Shown here: piece by piece, positions 9,801 to 18,360 of the stretch
Layout: every line of letters starts with the position of its first letter
Numbering within the stretch: position 1 is the first letter of the stretch
Assembly (NCBI RefSeq): GCF_002259795.1
Contig: NZ_MWXA01000003.1
Coordinates: 62,001-126,000 of the forward strand
Direction of reading: 5' to 3'
DNA length: 64,000 nucleotides
Origin: Bifidobacterium aquikefiri
GTDB lineage: Bacteria; Actinomycetota; Actinomycetes; Actinomycetales; Bifidobacteriaceae
The notes under the pieces: model-generated
What the model was told of the DNA's origin: nothing
Seen by the model: only the letters and a program-made list of their open reading frames with translations
Databases searched by the model: none
Made by a program: the position numbers and the translations under genes

Positions 9801-11993
9801 GTGAGCGACAAAGCTGGAAACGTCACCACCAAGTCGGTTCCTTTCACTACCTATAGTGAGAATCCGACAATCGTCTCCACCTCATCGGTTGATGGCACCA
9901 AGTCCCAGGCACCGAAGCTGAGCGTCGCTGCACAGGGCAATCCGGGGGATGAGTTGAATGTAAAGTTCTATGCGGGTGAGGAATACAAACCGGGCAATGC
10001 ACAGCAGATAGCGGTTGCTTCGGGAACGACCACGCAATCCGGGCTGGCTGCAACAACTGCAGGTACCAGTCTTCCTTCAGATGATGCAGCGAAGCTGGAT
10101 GCAACGGATGGGAAGGTAGTTACCACGACCGCCACGCAGAGCGGATTCCCCTACCAGTCATTCACGGTGAACATTCCTGCAAACATTGCCAAGGATTCAC
10201 AGGCGACGACGACGATCCATTGGAGCGGGCAATCGCAGGCGAACGCGGACATCTATGCGTTTGCCAAGAACACGACAACGAATGCATGGGATGAAGTTGC
10301 ACGCGTTTCTGCCGACTCACAGGGTAAAGCCGTCATTGCTCAGAACGTTGCCAACAAGGATCACGTGGCGAAGAACGCAATGACGGTGGTGATTCAAAAT
10401 GGAGCGGGCTATGCTTCCGGCAATCTTACGCAGAATGCTTCGTCCGAACAGACGAATCCCGATGGATTGAAGAGTCCAGACTCCGCGACGACGTCAACCA
10501 TCAACGGAGCTGATGGCGAGCCTGTAGTCACGATGAATGATGATGCGATATCACAAGAGGCAACGCCTCGAAGCGACTATGATTTTTCATTCGCGTGGGA
10601 GTCGGATACGCAATATTACAATGCGAATTACGATAATGATGGGTATTACCAGCATCAGGAGAATATACATAACTGGCTGATCAACAACCGCCAGGCGATG
10701 AACATACAGTATCTTTTCCATACGGGAGACATTGTCGATGATGCTGATATTCCAGCGCAATGGCAGCGTGCCGACGCTCAGTACAAGAAGCTTGATGAGG
10801 CCGGTTTCCCATACGGTGTTTTGGCAGGCAACCATGACGTCGATCACAAGGATGAGAACTATGTGAACTTCTCCAAGAACTTCGGAGAGAGCAGATATGC
10901 TTCTAACCCTTGGTATGGCGGAAGCTTCGAAGACAATCGTGGACATTACGACCTGATCTCCGCAGGGGGCATCGATTTCATCGTTGTGTCTGTGGGATGG
11001 GGCGTTGAACAGGATGAAATCGATTGGACGAACAAGATTCTTGCACAATATCCAAATCGAGTTGCCATCCTCAACTTCCACGAATATCTGCTTGCGTCCG
11101 GTGGTCTCGGTTTGATTCCTCAGGAGATTTACAAGCAGGTGGTTGTTCCAAACAAGAATGTCAAGATGGTATTCTCCGGGCATTATCACAGCGCCCAAAA
11201 AACGGTTTCTCGGATTGACTCCGATGGTGATGGCAAACCAGACCGCAATGTGCTCAACCTGCTCTTCGATTACCAGGCACTTGAAGAGGGAGGCATGGGC
11301 TTCCTGCGTCTGATGCACATCAATACTCAAAATGACACGATGGAAGTGAGAACGTATTCTCCATCGATTCAAAAATATGGTTCTCAGACAGTTTCTTCAT
11401 CCAGCTTCAAGCCATCGGATGAGGAATTCACTGTGAACTTGTCAGAACTGGGTATTGCACCGAGAACAGCTCAGGGATCAGAGAAGACGATCGCAACGGA
11501 TTCATTCGCCGCTGAGTTGCAAGGTTCCACACTCATAGCCAGCACCACGGCGACATCGACTGTGAAGAAGGCATCCCGGTCGGTTGACACGCAAACCGGC
11601 GATACGCAGAACGCCCAGGTCGAGTGGAAGAATGCACCGGCTGGCAAACACGGCTGGTATGCAGTGGTAACGAACCAATACGGTGGTTCTTCCACTTCCA
11701 AGGTCAACTATGTCAACGCAGTTGATCGAGACGGCACGGGCAATGATGGGAATCACAACCATGGCGATGGATCGACTGGCGGCAGTTCGCATGATCAGCA
11801 TGATCAGACTGGGCAAGGCGTTACGACCAAGCCTTCCGGCTCTGATACAGCACAAAGTGGCAAGGCTGAGATTGGGCAGGGCCAGCTGAGCAGGACGGGT
11901 ACGAACCTATCCGTTATCGCGATTGCCATGGTCGCGCTTGCATCATGCGGGATTGCAGTGAGAAGAGTGGCTCGGCGCAGCGCTAGACACTGA
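6807..11993 (+). CDS. Wall-anchored lamin-tail domain / metallophosphoesterase surface protein
   Basis: I start at 6807 (1728 residues) because GGAAGGA precedes this ATG and a signal peptide follows at once (MRSRGKKFAG..., hydrophobic core, cleavage after TPVQA, about residue 37). Two lamin-tail (LTD) beta-sandwiches follow: about 50-200 (VVITELAVKT, GEFIELTNVS) and about 368-520 (LVITEIAPDT, YEFIEVTNVA). Ig-like segments fill about 530-1240. A calcineurin-type phosphoesterase (about 1256-1500) shows SDTQ, HTGDIVDD, AGNHDVDH, LNFHEY and FSGHYHSA, a full metal-ligand set. The C-terminus has a His/Gly-rich linker, LSRTG, a membrane helix and an Arg-rich tail, a sortase-type signal. Likely an extracellular nuclease or phosphodiesterase fixed to the wall; substrate unknown. 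Confidence 0.88.
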   Translation: MRSRGKKFAGRVMQSMSALIASALALTGVLVATPVQAAETSQASITGAMPVVITELAVKTANGTFTDANGTKQLVNIGEFIELTNVSEKPVSVSDLSLSYNGVDWTPEAFDAAAGGNAQNPQIPAKSSIVLWDNYANVTAEGITPRLITGDDFNAFWKERTQTDPKLVMNSTLFTISKGAGMANTSQRTLVLTQKSTNATNTVNYSTSGDVDTTIDYAYSEQGTGKLSLNNAATPGTTIEGQVPASWPAVSGRKVTVTDISNAPKSAADSDAIKLAAKVESSDGDSSIGSVRLYIKTNVDSSYSDSSFDGIKNNDEWSFTIPAGTLTGKTSISYEFVAKDVDGVQTASEPATIALTAKPSDQYGKATVPLVITEIAPDTANVGVSDGYEFIEVTNVADKTINFSDNYTLYYSYPDQGDSGDVEWPASQSSITIAAGASIVFWIKNGPNNDLTAVDFNNNFGLKGSKALSLGANLFEISSAGMANNSARVLKIETKTKTLISSAAYPDNASTNLTGDTHSLQYSYTAGQSETKLVRSDQDPTPGFVQDNDIRATAYTYPAITAAPDVIDNTPTAFGSDQDLAFSFDITSKVALNRVTLFVRHAGESDFTSHNLVKPAGSDTYSYTENKIDLIRVKNVEYYLEISDGINPKFTEATKAVINSDFTDSTVRLNVKDGQFVRGKATLRGTGTSSNDMPRLSIDGDGVDSDKVSNSLESEPYIAAEITQTDIFFFNSFTTKTTISGTPTEEDWKDNVIGSFDDGTYGDTQTVSFPVPLDQIHDNKLSLYMNAGTKSSATDILDDQGNVNTENADNYLASNIRLVLPDGTHLKVSKAVAAVSPGASGVVSDKDVTDEVANATNSIKIGDSAGQYEYIRLDFSIDPASVRSQQYTWDTTKAADGEHTVQATADAGDAQAKVVVDNTKPSIDPELSADKSTSNTLRGNIVINAKASDETSGIPNSGESGALSATLSDGAGEAKSITLPYSTASSKLPAGLHTVTFTVSDKAGNVTTKSVPFTTYSENPTIVSTSSVDGTKSQAPKLSVAAQGNPGDELNVKFYAGEEYKPGNAQQIAVASGTTTQSGLAATTAGTSLPSDDAAKLDATDGKVVTTTATQSGFPYQSFTVNIPANIAKDSQATTTIHWSGQSQANADIYAFAKNTTTNAWDEVARVSADSQGKAVIAQNVANKDHVAKNAMTVVIQNGAGYASGNLTQNASSEQTNPDGLKSPDSATTSTINGADGEPVVTMNDDAISQEATPRSDYDFSFAWESDTQYYNANYDNDGYYQHQENIHNWLINNRQAMNIQYLFHTGDIVDDADIPAQWQRADAQYKKLDEAGFPYGVLAGNHDVDHKDENYVNFSKNFGESRYASNPWYGGSFEDNRGHYDLISAGGIDFIVVSVGWGVEQDEIDWTNKILAQYPNRVAILNFHEYLLASGGLGLIPQEIYKQVVVPNKNVKMVFSGHYHSAQKTVSRIDSDGDGKPDRNVLNLLFDYQALEEGGMGFLRLMHINTQNDTMEVRTYSPSIQKYGSQTVSSSSFKPSDEEFTVNLSELGIAPRTAQGSEKTIATDSFAAELQGSTLIASTTATSTVKKASRSVDTQTGDTQNAQVEWKNAPAGKHGWYAVVTNQYGGSSTSKVNYVNAVDRDGTGNDGNHNHGDGSTGGSSHDQHDQTGQGVTTKPSGSDTAQSGKAEIGQGQLSRTGTNLSVIAIAMVALASCGIAVRRVARRSARH

Positions 11994-12003
11994 AGGGAGC
12001 TGC

Positions 12004-12038
12004 CACTGAAACCGCTCATACCATGAACGGTTTCAGTG
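12004..12038. terminator. Hairpin downstream of the surface-protein gene
   Basis: CACTGAAACCG pairs exactly with CGGTTTCAGTG ten bases after the stop codon. There is no U-tract, but it is followed closely by a second hairpin. Probably part of a tandem terminator. Confidence 0.6.
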
Positions 12039-12058
12039 CCTGTAGAGGGTCTGAAAGC

Positions 12059-12097
12059 AAGGCGTGTGATGGTGTTTGCATAACCATCGCACGCCTT
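12059..12097. terminator. Second strong hairpin downstream of the surface-protein gene
   Basis: AAGGCGTGTGATGGT (12059-12073) pairs with ACCATCGCACGCCTT (12083-12097) with one wobble pair and a 9-base loop, followed by GCCTTATTG. Stable terminator-like structure between two genes on the same strand. Confidence 0.65.
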
Positions 12098-12302
12098 GCC
12101 TTATTGTATGGGTCTTCGCGGTAAAAGACTCGGTTGTGAAGGAAGGGCTGCATTGCCATTCGGTCTTAATCGCACTCGCTGTTAACTGGAAGCAACACGT
12201 GTAACACCTTTGCGCGAAAAGGAATAGAATAATGATGCATTGGCGGACAAGAGCGTCCGTTTGGGGGATCTACTCAAGAACGTTCAGGGAGGAATGCTTC
12301 TT

Positions 12303-13373
12303 ATGAAAGCTGTTCGTATTTATGGAAAAGGCGACATTCGTATCGAAGATGTGGCGATTGCCGATCCTGCAGACGATGAAGTTCAAATCAAGGTCAAGGA
12401 CTGCGGCATCTGCGGCAGCGATCTTCACGCATTCCTTGAAGGTTGGGGCTTGCCTACGCAGCCTCACCCAATCACCGGCAAAACCGTTCCCATCACGCTC
12501 GGCCACGAGTTCTCAGGTCAGGTCGTCAAGGTCGGCAGCGGAGTCGATGACCTCGCGGTCGGCGACCTCGTTGCCGTGGAGCCATTGATCGCATGTGGCA
12601 GATGCGCGAACTGCAGAGCTGGAAACTACAACTTCTGCAACAAGGCGCTCGCAAAGGATGGCGCAGGAAACTTCCTCGGCTTCTCACAGGACGGTGGCAT
12701 GGCAGAATATGCCAACGTTCAGGATGTCTTTGCACATAAGTTGCCAGAAGGCATGTCTCCTGAGCTTGGCGCAGTGTGTGAGCCGGCGGCGGTTGCCTTC
12801 GAAGCCTTGAAGAAGAGCGGGTTGCGTGCGGGCCAGACCGTTGCCGTGATCGGAGCCGGTCCCATCGGTCTGGTCACGGCCCTGCTTGCTCGAATTGCAG
12901 GAGCAACCCGAGTGTTCATCTCAGATGTGTCCGAAGTGCGTCTCGATCAGGCGAGGAAGCTTGGTTTCAAGGACATTCTCAATCCTGCGCAGGTTGATGT
13001 GAATGCCGTTATCCGAGAGGGCGTTCCTGATGGCGTTGATGTCAGCTTTGAATGCGCCGGAGTCCAACCCACCTTCGATACTGCGCTCAAGGTAACGAAG
13101 AGGACCGGAATCGTCCAGATTGTTGCTCTCTATGGGCATTCCGTGAATATCAACATCACTGATGACCTCATCATGCAGGGCATCGACGTGATTACCACGC
13201 TCTGCTACAACAACAGCTTCCCCAAGGTGCTTGAAATCATCAACAAGCATCGTGATGAATTCCAGTCCATCGTGACCAAGCGCATCGGCCTTGATGATGC
13301 ACTCGAAGATGGCATCAAAACCCTCGCCACCGATAAAACCCAAGTCAAGATTCTGATTTCGCCCGAGATATAG
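12303..13373 (+). CDS. Zinc-dependent medium-chain alcohol dehydrogenase (2,3-butanediol dehydrogenase-like)
   Basis: The start at 12303 has GGGAGGA upstream and gives the expected MKAVRIYGKGDIRIEDV; the product is 356 residues, normal for the family. Catalytic zinc ligands are in CGICGSD and GHEFSG, with CEPAAVA as the later ligand region. The structural zinc site is CGRCANCRAGNYNFC. The Rossmann motif is VIGAGPIGLV, and a following Asp (ISDVSE) suggests NAD preference. The spacing and the GFSQDGGMAEY segment place it with (R,R)-butanediol and threonine dehydrogenase-like enzymes. It stands alone between terminators and a palindromic repeat, so its pathway is not shown by context. Substrate is uncertain. 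Confidence 0.88.
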   Translation: MKAVRIYGKGDIRIEDVAIADPADDEVQIKVKDCGICGSDLHAFLEGWGLPTQPHPITGKTVPITLGHEFSGQVVKVGSGVDDLAVGDLVAVEPLIACGRCANCRAGNYNFCNKALAKDGAGNFLGFSQDGGMAEYANVQDVFAHKLPEGMSPELGAVCEPAAVAFEALKKSGLRAGQTVAVIGAGPIGLVTALLARIAGATRVFISDVSEVRLDQARKLGFKDILNPAQVDVNAVIREGVPDGVDVSFECAGVQPTFDTALKVTKRTGIVQIVALYGHSVNINITDDLIMQGIDVITTLCYNNSFPKVLEIINKHRDEFQSIVTKRIGLDDALEDGIKTLATDKTQVKILISPEI

Positions 13374-13414
13374 AACTTTTGAGCCAAAAATCTAACTTGC
13401 TCGGTTCGAAGATC

Positions 13415-13517
13415 GCTCATTGTGAACTATTCCAAGTAGCCAAGCCCTAAAACGTTGAAAACTCCTGAGGATAAAGCTGTTTTTACGGTTTTATACTTGG
13501 AGAAGTTCACAATGAGC
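13415..13517. repeat. 103-bp intergenic palindromic element, copy C
   Basis: The 24-base left arm starting GCTCATTGTGAACT (13415-13438) is complementary, with two mismatches, to the right arm ending AGTTCACAATGAGC (13494-13517). The length is 103 bases, matching the elements at 45892-45994 and 50413-50516. It shares the TTGTG, ATTCCA/ATTTCA and AAGTA blocks at the same spacing. It lies between the dehydrogenase and ugd; no coding potential is seen. Confidence 0.75.
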
Positions 13518-13741
13518 AGGTTTTTCTGCTCGTTGATCGAAAATTGGTCATCAGGATAGTCGTTCTCTCATAGCAACGGATGAGTCGAAAATCGGACAAG
13601 ATGTCAGATTGCTCGATTACTCAGGTGGTCTGGCTTTACATTCTTGTGGTTTCTCTTGATTCTGTAGTTGAGACAAGGATTTTCCATGGACTACTATTGA
13701 CAATGTTTGAAGGCTTAATTTTTCTGAAAGTGGGTTAATTG

Positions 13742-14986
13742 ATGAAGATTGCAGTTGCCGGAACAGGTTATGTAGGTCTTTCTGTGGCGTTATTGCTATC
13801 CCAGCACAATGAGGTGCATGCTTTGGACATCATTCCTGAAAAGGTTGAGATGCTCAATGATGGGAAAAGTCCGATCGTTGATAAGGAGATCACAGAGTTC
13901 CTCGATGGCAATTCGACAGGCAGCCGTCCGTTGAACTTCCAAGCGACACTCGATCCTCGTCAGGCATACACCGGTGCAGATTATGCCGTTGTTGCCACTC
14001 CCACGAACTACGATTCACAGAAGAACTATTTCGACACGTCAAGCGTCGAAGCTGCAATCGCGGCCATACGCGAGGTCAATCCGACAGCTTGGATCGTCAT
14101 CAAGTCCACGATTCCCGTCGGTTACACGGTTGATTTGCGAGGGAAACTGCAGGATGATCGCTTGCTGTTTTCGCCCGAATTCCTTCGCGAAGGCCACGCT
14201 CTGTACGACAACCTGCATCCATCGCGCGTCGTCGTTGGTGCTCCACAGGACGATGCTGAGGCTCGCAGGGCAGCCGAGGGCTTTGCGGATCTGCTGATTC
14301 ATGGTGCAGCCGAGGGCGAGGTCGATCGTATCAACGCCGACGGAACCTCTGGAATTCCACGTCTGGTCGTCGGCCCAACAGAGGCGGAAGCCATCAAGCT
14401 GTTCGCCAACACCTATCTGGCTTTGCGTGTCGCATTCTTTAACGAGCTTGACACCTATGCAGAAACCAGGGGTTTGCAGACCCAGGAAATCATTGATGGC
14501 GTGTGCTTGGATCCTCGAATTCGTGCCGATTACAACAATCCAAGCTTCGGATACGGCGGATATTGCCTGCCTAAGGATACGAAGCAGCTACTGGCCAACT
14601 ACGATCAGGTACCTCAGAATCTCATTTCGGGCATTGTGGATGCCAATCGCACGCGAAAGGATTTCATCGCTACCGAGATTGAGCAGAAGATCAAGGGCGT
14701 TGAGGACCCTGTTGTTGGAATCTATCGCTTGACGATGAAGTCCGGTTCAGACAACTTCCGTCAATCCGCCATCCAGGGCGTGATGAAGCGAATCAAGGCA
14801 CGGGGGATCACAGTTGTGGTGTATGAGCCAACACTGAACGATCCTGATTTCTTCGGCAGCAAGGTCACACACGACTTGGAAGACTTCAAGAAGCAAAGCG
14901 ACGTGATCGTTGCCAACCGTTGGAATGAAGACCTTGTCGATGTGTCGCACAAGGTATATACAAGGGATCTGTTCAGGCGGGACTAG
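13742..14986 (+). CDS. ugd: UDP-glucose 6-dehydrogenase
   Basis: This 414-residue protein oxidises UDP-glucose to UDP-glucuronate with two NAD+. The N-terminal Rossmann motif is [18 protein letters not shown]. Family motifs include [19 protein letters not shown], the [10 protein letters not shown] strand, FSPEFLREG and the catalytic Cys in [15 protein letters not shown]. The C-terminal UDP-binding domain ends in RNEDLV-like residues. A TTG at 13739 is in frame, but the ATG at 13742 fits the family start. It opens the polysaccharide locus. The dense use of GC-ending codons resembles the rml genes rather than the AT-rich genes that follow. The exact sugar (glucose rather than GDP-mannose) is inferred from the compact, UDP-type sequence. 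Confidence 0.92.
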   Translation: MKIAVAGTGYVGLSVALLLSQHNEVHALDIIPEKVEMLNDGKSPIVDKEITEFLDGNSTGSRPLNFQATLDPRQAYTGADYAVVATPTNYDSQKNYFDTSSVEAAIAAIREVNPTAWIVIKSTIPVGYTVDLRGKLQDDRLLFSPEFLREGHALYDNLHPSRVVVGAPQDDAEARRAAEGFADLLIHGAAEGEVDRINADGTSGIPRLVVGPTEAEAIKLFANTYLALRVAFFNELDTYAETRGLQTQEIIDGVCLDPRIRADYNNPSFGYGGYCLPKDTKQLLANYDQVPQNLISGIVDANRTRKDFIATEIEQKIKGVEDPVVGIYRLTMKSGSDNFRQSAIQGVMKRIKARGITVVVYEPTLNDPDFFGSKVTHDLEDFKKQSDVIVANRWNEDLVDVSHKVYTRDLFRRD

Positions 14987-15112
14987 ACGGAATCGTTGTC
15001 AAAGCGAGGCTTTGCTGCGAAAACCTATACATAATTGACATGCATGGATAATTATTTAGCCATTCCTTAGCGTAATCTTGATGGTTGAAGAGACATTGAG
15101 AGAAAGCTAAGA

Positions 15113-16045
15113 ATGGTGGCTGATTCCCGCATAGCGGTTTTAATACCTTGCTTTAACGAAGAGCTGACGATCGGTAAGGTCATTGAAGATTTCCATACTT
15201 GTCTTCCTAAGGCGGCTATATATGTATATGACAATAATTCCACGGATGCCACTGCTTCCATTGCTGAGAAAAGCGGAGCTATCGTTCGCAGTGAACCGCG
15301 CCAGGGTAAAGGCAATGTTGTTCGTGCCATGTTCAATGAAATTAACGCTGATGCCTATGTAATGGTCGATGGTGACGATACATACCCAGCTGAGAAGGCG
15401 CCTGAGTTAGTGAAAAAAGTGTTGCAAGGCTATGACATGGTAATTGGAGACAGACTAAGTTCGACCTACTTTCAAGAGAATAAAAGGGCATTCCACGGAT
15501 TTGGAAATAAGCTAGTTCGTTCTTCAATCAACACTCTTTTTAATTCGCATATACAGGACATCATGACTGGATACCGAGCATTCTCATACCGATTTGTAAA
15601 AACATACCCGTGCCTTTCGAGAGGGTTTGAAATTGAAACTGAGATGACAATTCACTCTCTGGATAAAAATGTCAGAATCTATGAATTGCCCGTGCAGTAT
15701 AGAGATCGACCTGAAGGGTCTATGAGCAAGCTCGACACACTTGGTGATGGTATCAAAGTGATGTCAACGATTTTCCATATGATTCGGGAGTATAAGCCTT
15801 TTCCATTCTTTGGAACATTAGGCTTGTTCACAGGAATCGTAGGATGTGTTTTTTCGATTCCAATTTTTGTGGACTTTTGGAAAACTGGCCTTGTACCAAG
15901 ATTCCCCACACTCATTGTTTCTGTCCTGCTCGTGATTCTTGGACTGTTGTTTATCGTTTCTGGAATAATTCTTGATGTATTAGCTGAACAGGATCGTAAA
16001 AATTATGTTGTAGCGTGCAATGTCGCAGAGTCAATTAAACATTAA
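15113..16045 (+). CDS. DPM-like family 2 glycosyltransferase with two C-terminal membrane helices
   Basis: The 310-residue protein has a GT-A fold: IAVLIPCFNEELTIGKVI, YDNNSTDAT, then the DXD region MVDGDDTYP, and the acceptor region MTGYRAFSYRFVKTYP. Two hydrophobic segments at about 230-255 and 262-290 form a membrane anchor of the polyprenyl-phosphate glycosyltransferase (GtrB/CsbB/DPM) type. It probably transfers one sugar from a nucleotide donor to undecaprenyl phosphate for use by the large membrane enzyme encoded next. The start ATG has a modest AGAAAG upstream. The sugar is unknown. Confidence 0.87.
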   Translation: MVADSRIAVLIPCFNEELTIGKVIEDFHTCLPKAAIYVYDNNSTDATASIAEKSGAIVRSEPRQGKGNVVRAMFNEINADAYVMVDGDDTYPAEKAPELVKKVLQGYDMVIGDRLSSTYFQENKRAFHGFGNKLVRSSINTLFNSHIQDIMTGYRAFSYRFVKTYPCLSRGFEIETEMTIHSLDKNVRIYELPVQYRDRPEGSMSKLDTLGDGIKVMSTIFHMIREYKPFPFFGTLGLFTGIVGCVFSIPIFVDFWKTGLVPRFPTLIVSVLLVILGLLFIVSGIILDVLAEQDRKNYVVACNVAESIKH

Positions 16046-16115
16046 TTGGTATGGTACGTATTGATAATTTTGGTTATTTAGACTTGCCGACGTTAAATTT
16101 TTCGTGGAGGAACTT

Positions 16116-18317
16116 GTGACAATAAGCAAACTACAAGCCAATTTTCAGTTGCGAAAAGTTTTGCGACTGCTTTTTGTGATATCCGCGGCATGCATTTGCT
16201 CAGTGTTTATTGTGAAGATCTATCCACTTATATCGAATACTGTTTTTAAAATTGATTTTTCCAGCATCATTCAGTCGAAACATGTTTTAGTTATTCGTAC
16301 ACTTCTGTTTTTACCGATTTGTGCGCTCCCTTTGTCTTGGATTTCTTTTGGTTGGAGGACAACTAATGACTGGATTCATAAATGGAGAATCGCAATAGGA
16401 GTGGTTCTAGTTCTTAGTGCTGTGTTGCTCAACATTAATAACTCATCCTTAGGGATTTGGAACTTATTTCTGAACAAACCAGTTGGCTATGGTATCGTTT
16501 TCGGAACTCCAAGAGGAATTAGGAGTGACGAGTTTGCTGTAAACACTCCACTGGCATTTTCTCAATCCAGTAATCATTACGGATATTTTTCCAATTTGTT
16601 TGGTAACAGTCCTGCCGATATGTTTATTATCAAAGATGCACCTGTAATTACACCTGCTGAATTATTTAGACCATTTCATTGGGGATATTTGTTGCTCGGC
16701 AGTTCGCACGGGCTCGCATTTTATTCATCTGCAAGATTGGTGACATTATTTCTGGTGTCTTACCAATTTTGTTTGTTAATTACATCAGATATTAATAGTC
16801 AGGGGAATAATCCAGCTCTAAAGCACAGAGGATTAGCCGTGCTCGGCGCAACGTTGATTACTTTTGCCCCGGTGATTCAATGGTGGTATGCGGTAAACGG
16901 CCTGGTTGAAATGATCATTTCAACATTTCTTTCGATACTTCTGCTGCGAATATACGTAACAACGCATAATAGCATAAAGAGGTTTGCTGCAGCACTTGGA
17001 ATAATGCTTTGTGCCGGGATGTTTATGCTCACACTCTATCCAGCTTGGATGATACCTCTGCTGTTCATTGTATTAGCTTTAGGAATTTGGGTGCTTAGGT
17101 CTTCATGGCATGAAATTGCAATGAGGTTTCAAGATTGGTTTGGAATACTCTCGGTAATCATTATTTTTATCGTTCTGATGATGAGTGTTCTGCATTCTTC
17201 GTTCCAAACAATTCAGCAAGAGTTATCAACAATCTATCCAGGTCGACGAATATCAAATGGGGGAGGAGAGAGTGTTTGGTCGCTGTTCTCAACAATGGCA
17301 GGATTAGCATTTCCCTTCAAAGAGTATGTTGGACACACAAATGCGACTGAAGCTTCTTCTTTTGTTACAGTCTTCCCTCTTGGAATAGTACTCTCATTTT
17401 TTTGCATGTGGAAAAGGAAGAACAAGGATTTTCTGATTATCGCGTTGCTTCTTGTGACCCTCTTCCTTGGTCTCTACATATTTGTTGGCTTCATTCCACT
17501 TGTTGCTGCACTCACAGGGCTATCACATAGTATCAGCGCCAGAGCAATTATCATGTTCGAGTTTGCCAACGTGTTATTACTGATTCGCGCTGCTTCGCTT
17601 CTCCCAGATAAGTCAAATATCTTCATGAAGATTTCGGTTGCGGTTTGCTGTGCAATTCAAGGAATCGGAGTTTATCTTTCATACAATAATTACTTAGGAT
17701 TGTTTTGGCTGAGTGCCTTTGAGTTTGTTGGCGCATTATTCGCAATAACTCTATTAACAAAATCTGACGTATTCAGAAGGATCAGTACTACAATTCTTGT
17801 GATGGTGCTATCAATCAGCGGTTTTTCGGTAAATCCTGTTCAATATTCGACCGATGCGCTTACTCGGCAGCCCGTGGTCGAAGAAGTACAGAAAGTCGAC
17901 TCAAAGTCGCCAGGAAAATGGATTGTTGCAGGTGGGGACAGCCATTTATTTGCCCAAATGCTTGTTGCTAACGGTATTCCAACGAGTAATGCATTGTCGG
18001 TGACGCCTGATTGGAAGTTATGGCGGATTCTTGATAAGAGTGGTCGTTATAGACGTGCATATAATCGTTATGCATTTATGAGCGTGATGCTTGTCGATAG
18101 ACCATTGAAGAGTGATGAAAAGATGGTTACAACAGGGGCGTTTGACCGGCTTGATGTAATATTCAATTTGGAGCAGCTGCACCAAATTGGCGTTCGATAC
18201 ATATTAGCAGCGGGCGATATTCATACAATAACCATAAATAAATATAGGGTTCGTCAAGTTGGTGCAACGATTTCTGGGTTGACGCCATACGAAATAATTA
18301 CTCCACAAAGTGAGTAA
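16116..18317 (+). CDS. Large polytopic membrane protein, GT-C-like
   Basis: I use the GTG at 16116 (733 residues) because GTGGAGG lies five bases before it; the GTG at 16104 overlaps that site. About 12-14 hydrophobic segments span residues 20-575. After the early helices the outer segment has GTPRGIRSDEFAVNTPLAF, with an Asp-Glu pair where GT-C transferases place their catalytic acid. A soluble C-terminal part (about 590-733) follows. It sits directly after a DPM-like glycosyltransferase, so it likely uses a polyprenyl-linked sugar outside the membrane, or acts as a polymerase. No closer family can be assigned with certainty. The gene is AT-rich compared with ugd. Confidence 0.6.
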   Translation: MTISKLQANFQLRKVLRLLFVISAACICSVFIVKIYPLISNTVFKIDFSSIIQSKHVLVIRTLLFLPICALPLSWISFGWRTTNDWIHKWRIAIGVVLVLSAVLLNINNSSLGIWNLFLNKPVGYGIVFGTPRGIRSDEFAVNTPLAFSQSSNHYGYFSNLFGNSPADMFIIKDAPVITPAELFRPFHWGYLLLGSSHGLAFYSSARLVTLFLVSYQFCLLITSDINSQGNNPALKHRGLAVLGATLITFAPVIQWWYAVNGLVEMIISTFLSILLLRIYVTTHNSIKRFAAALGIMLCAGMFMLTLYPAWMIPLLFIVLALGIWVLRSSWHEIAMRFQDWFGILSVIIIFIVLMMSVLHSSFQTIQQELSTIYPGRRISNGGGESVWSLFSTMAGLAFPFKEYVGHTNATEASSFVTVFPLGIVLSFFCMWKRKNKDFLIIALLLVTLFLGLYIFVGFIPLVAALTGLSHSISARAIIMFEFANVLLLIRAASLLPDKSNIFMKISVAVCCAIQGIGVYLSYNNYLGLFWLSAFEFVGALFAITLLTKSDVFRRISTTILVMVLSISGFSVNPVQYSTDALTRQPVVEEVQKVDSKSPGKWIVAGGDSHLFAQMLVANGIPTSNALSVTPDWKLWRILDKSGRYRRAYNRYAFMSVMLVDRPLKSDEKMVTTGAFDRLDVIFNLEQLHQIGVRYILAAGDIHTITINKYRVRQVGATISGLTPYEIITPQSE

Positions 18318-18360
18318 TGGATTTGGATTCGAAAGCGACCAGTAAACTTCTAGAAAGTGC

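Noticed and set aside
10587-11372. 261-residue open frame opposite the phosphoesterase domain
   Set aside because: The opposite strand carries the conserved metal motifs; this one has no domain.
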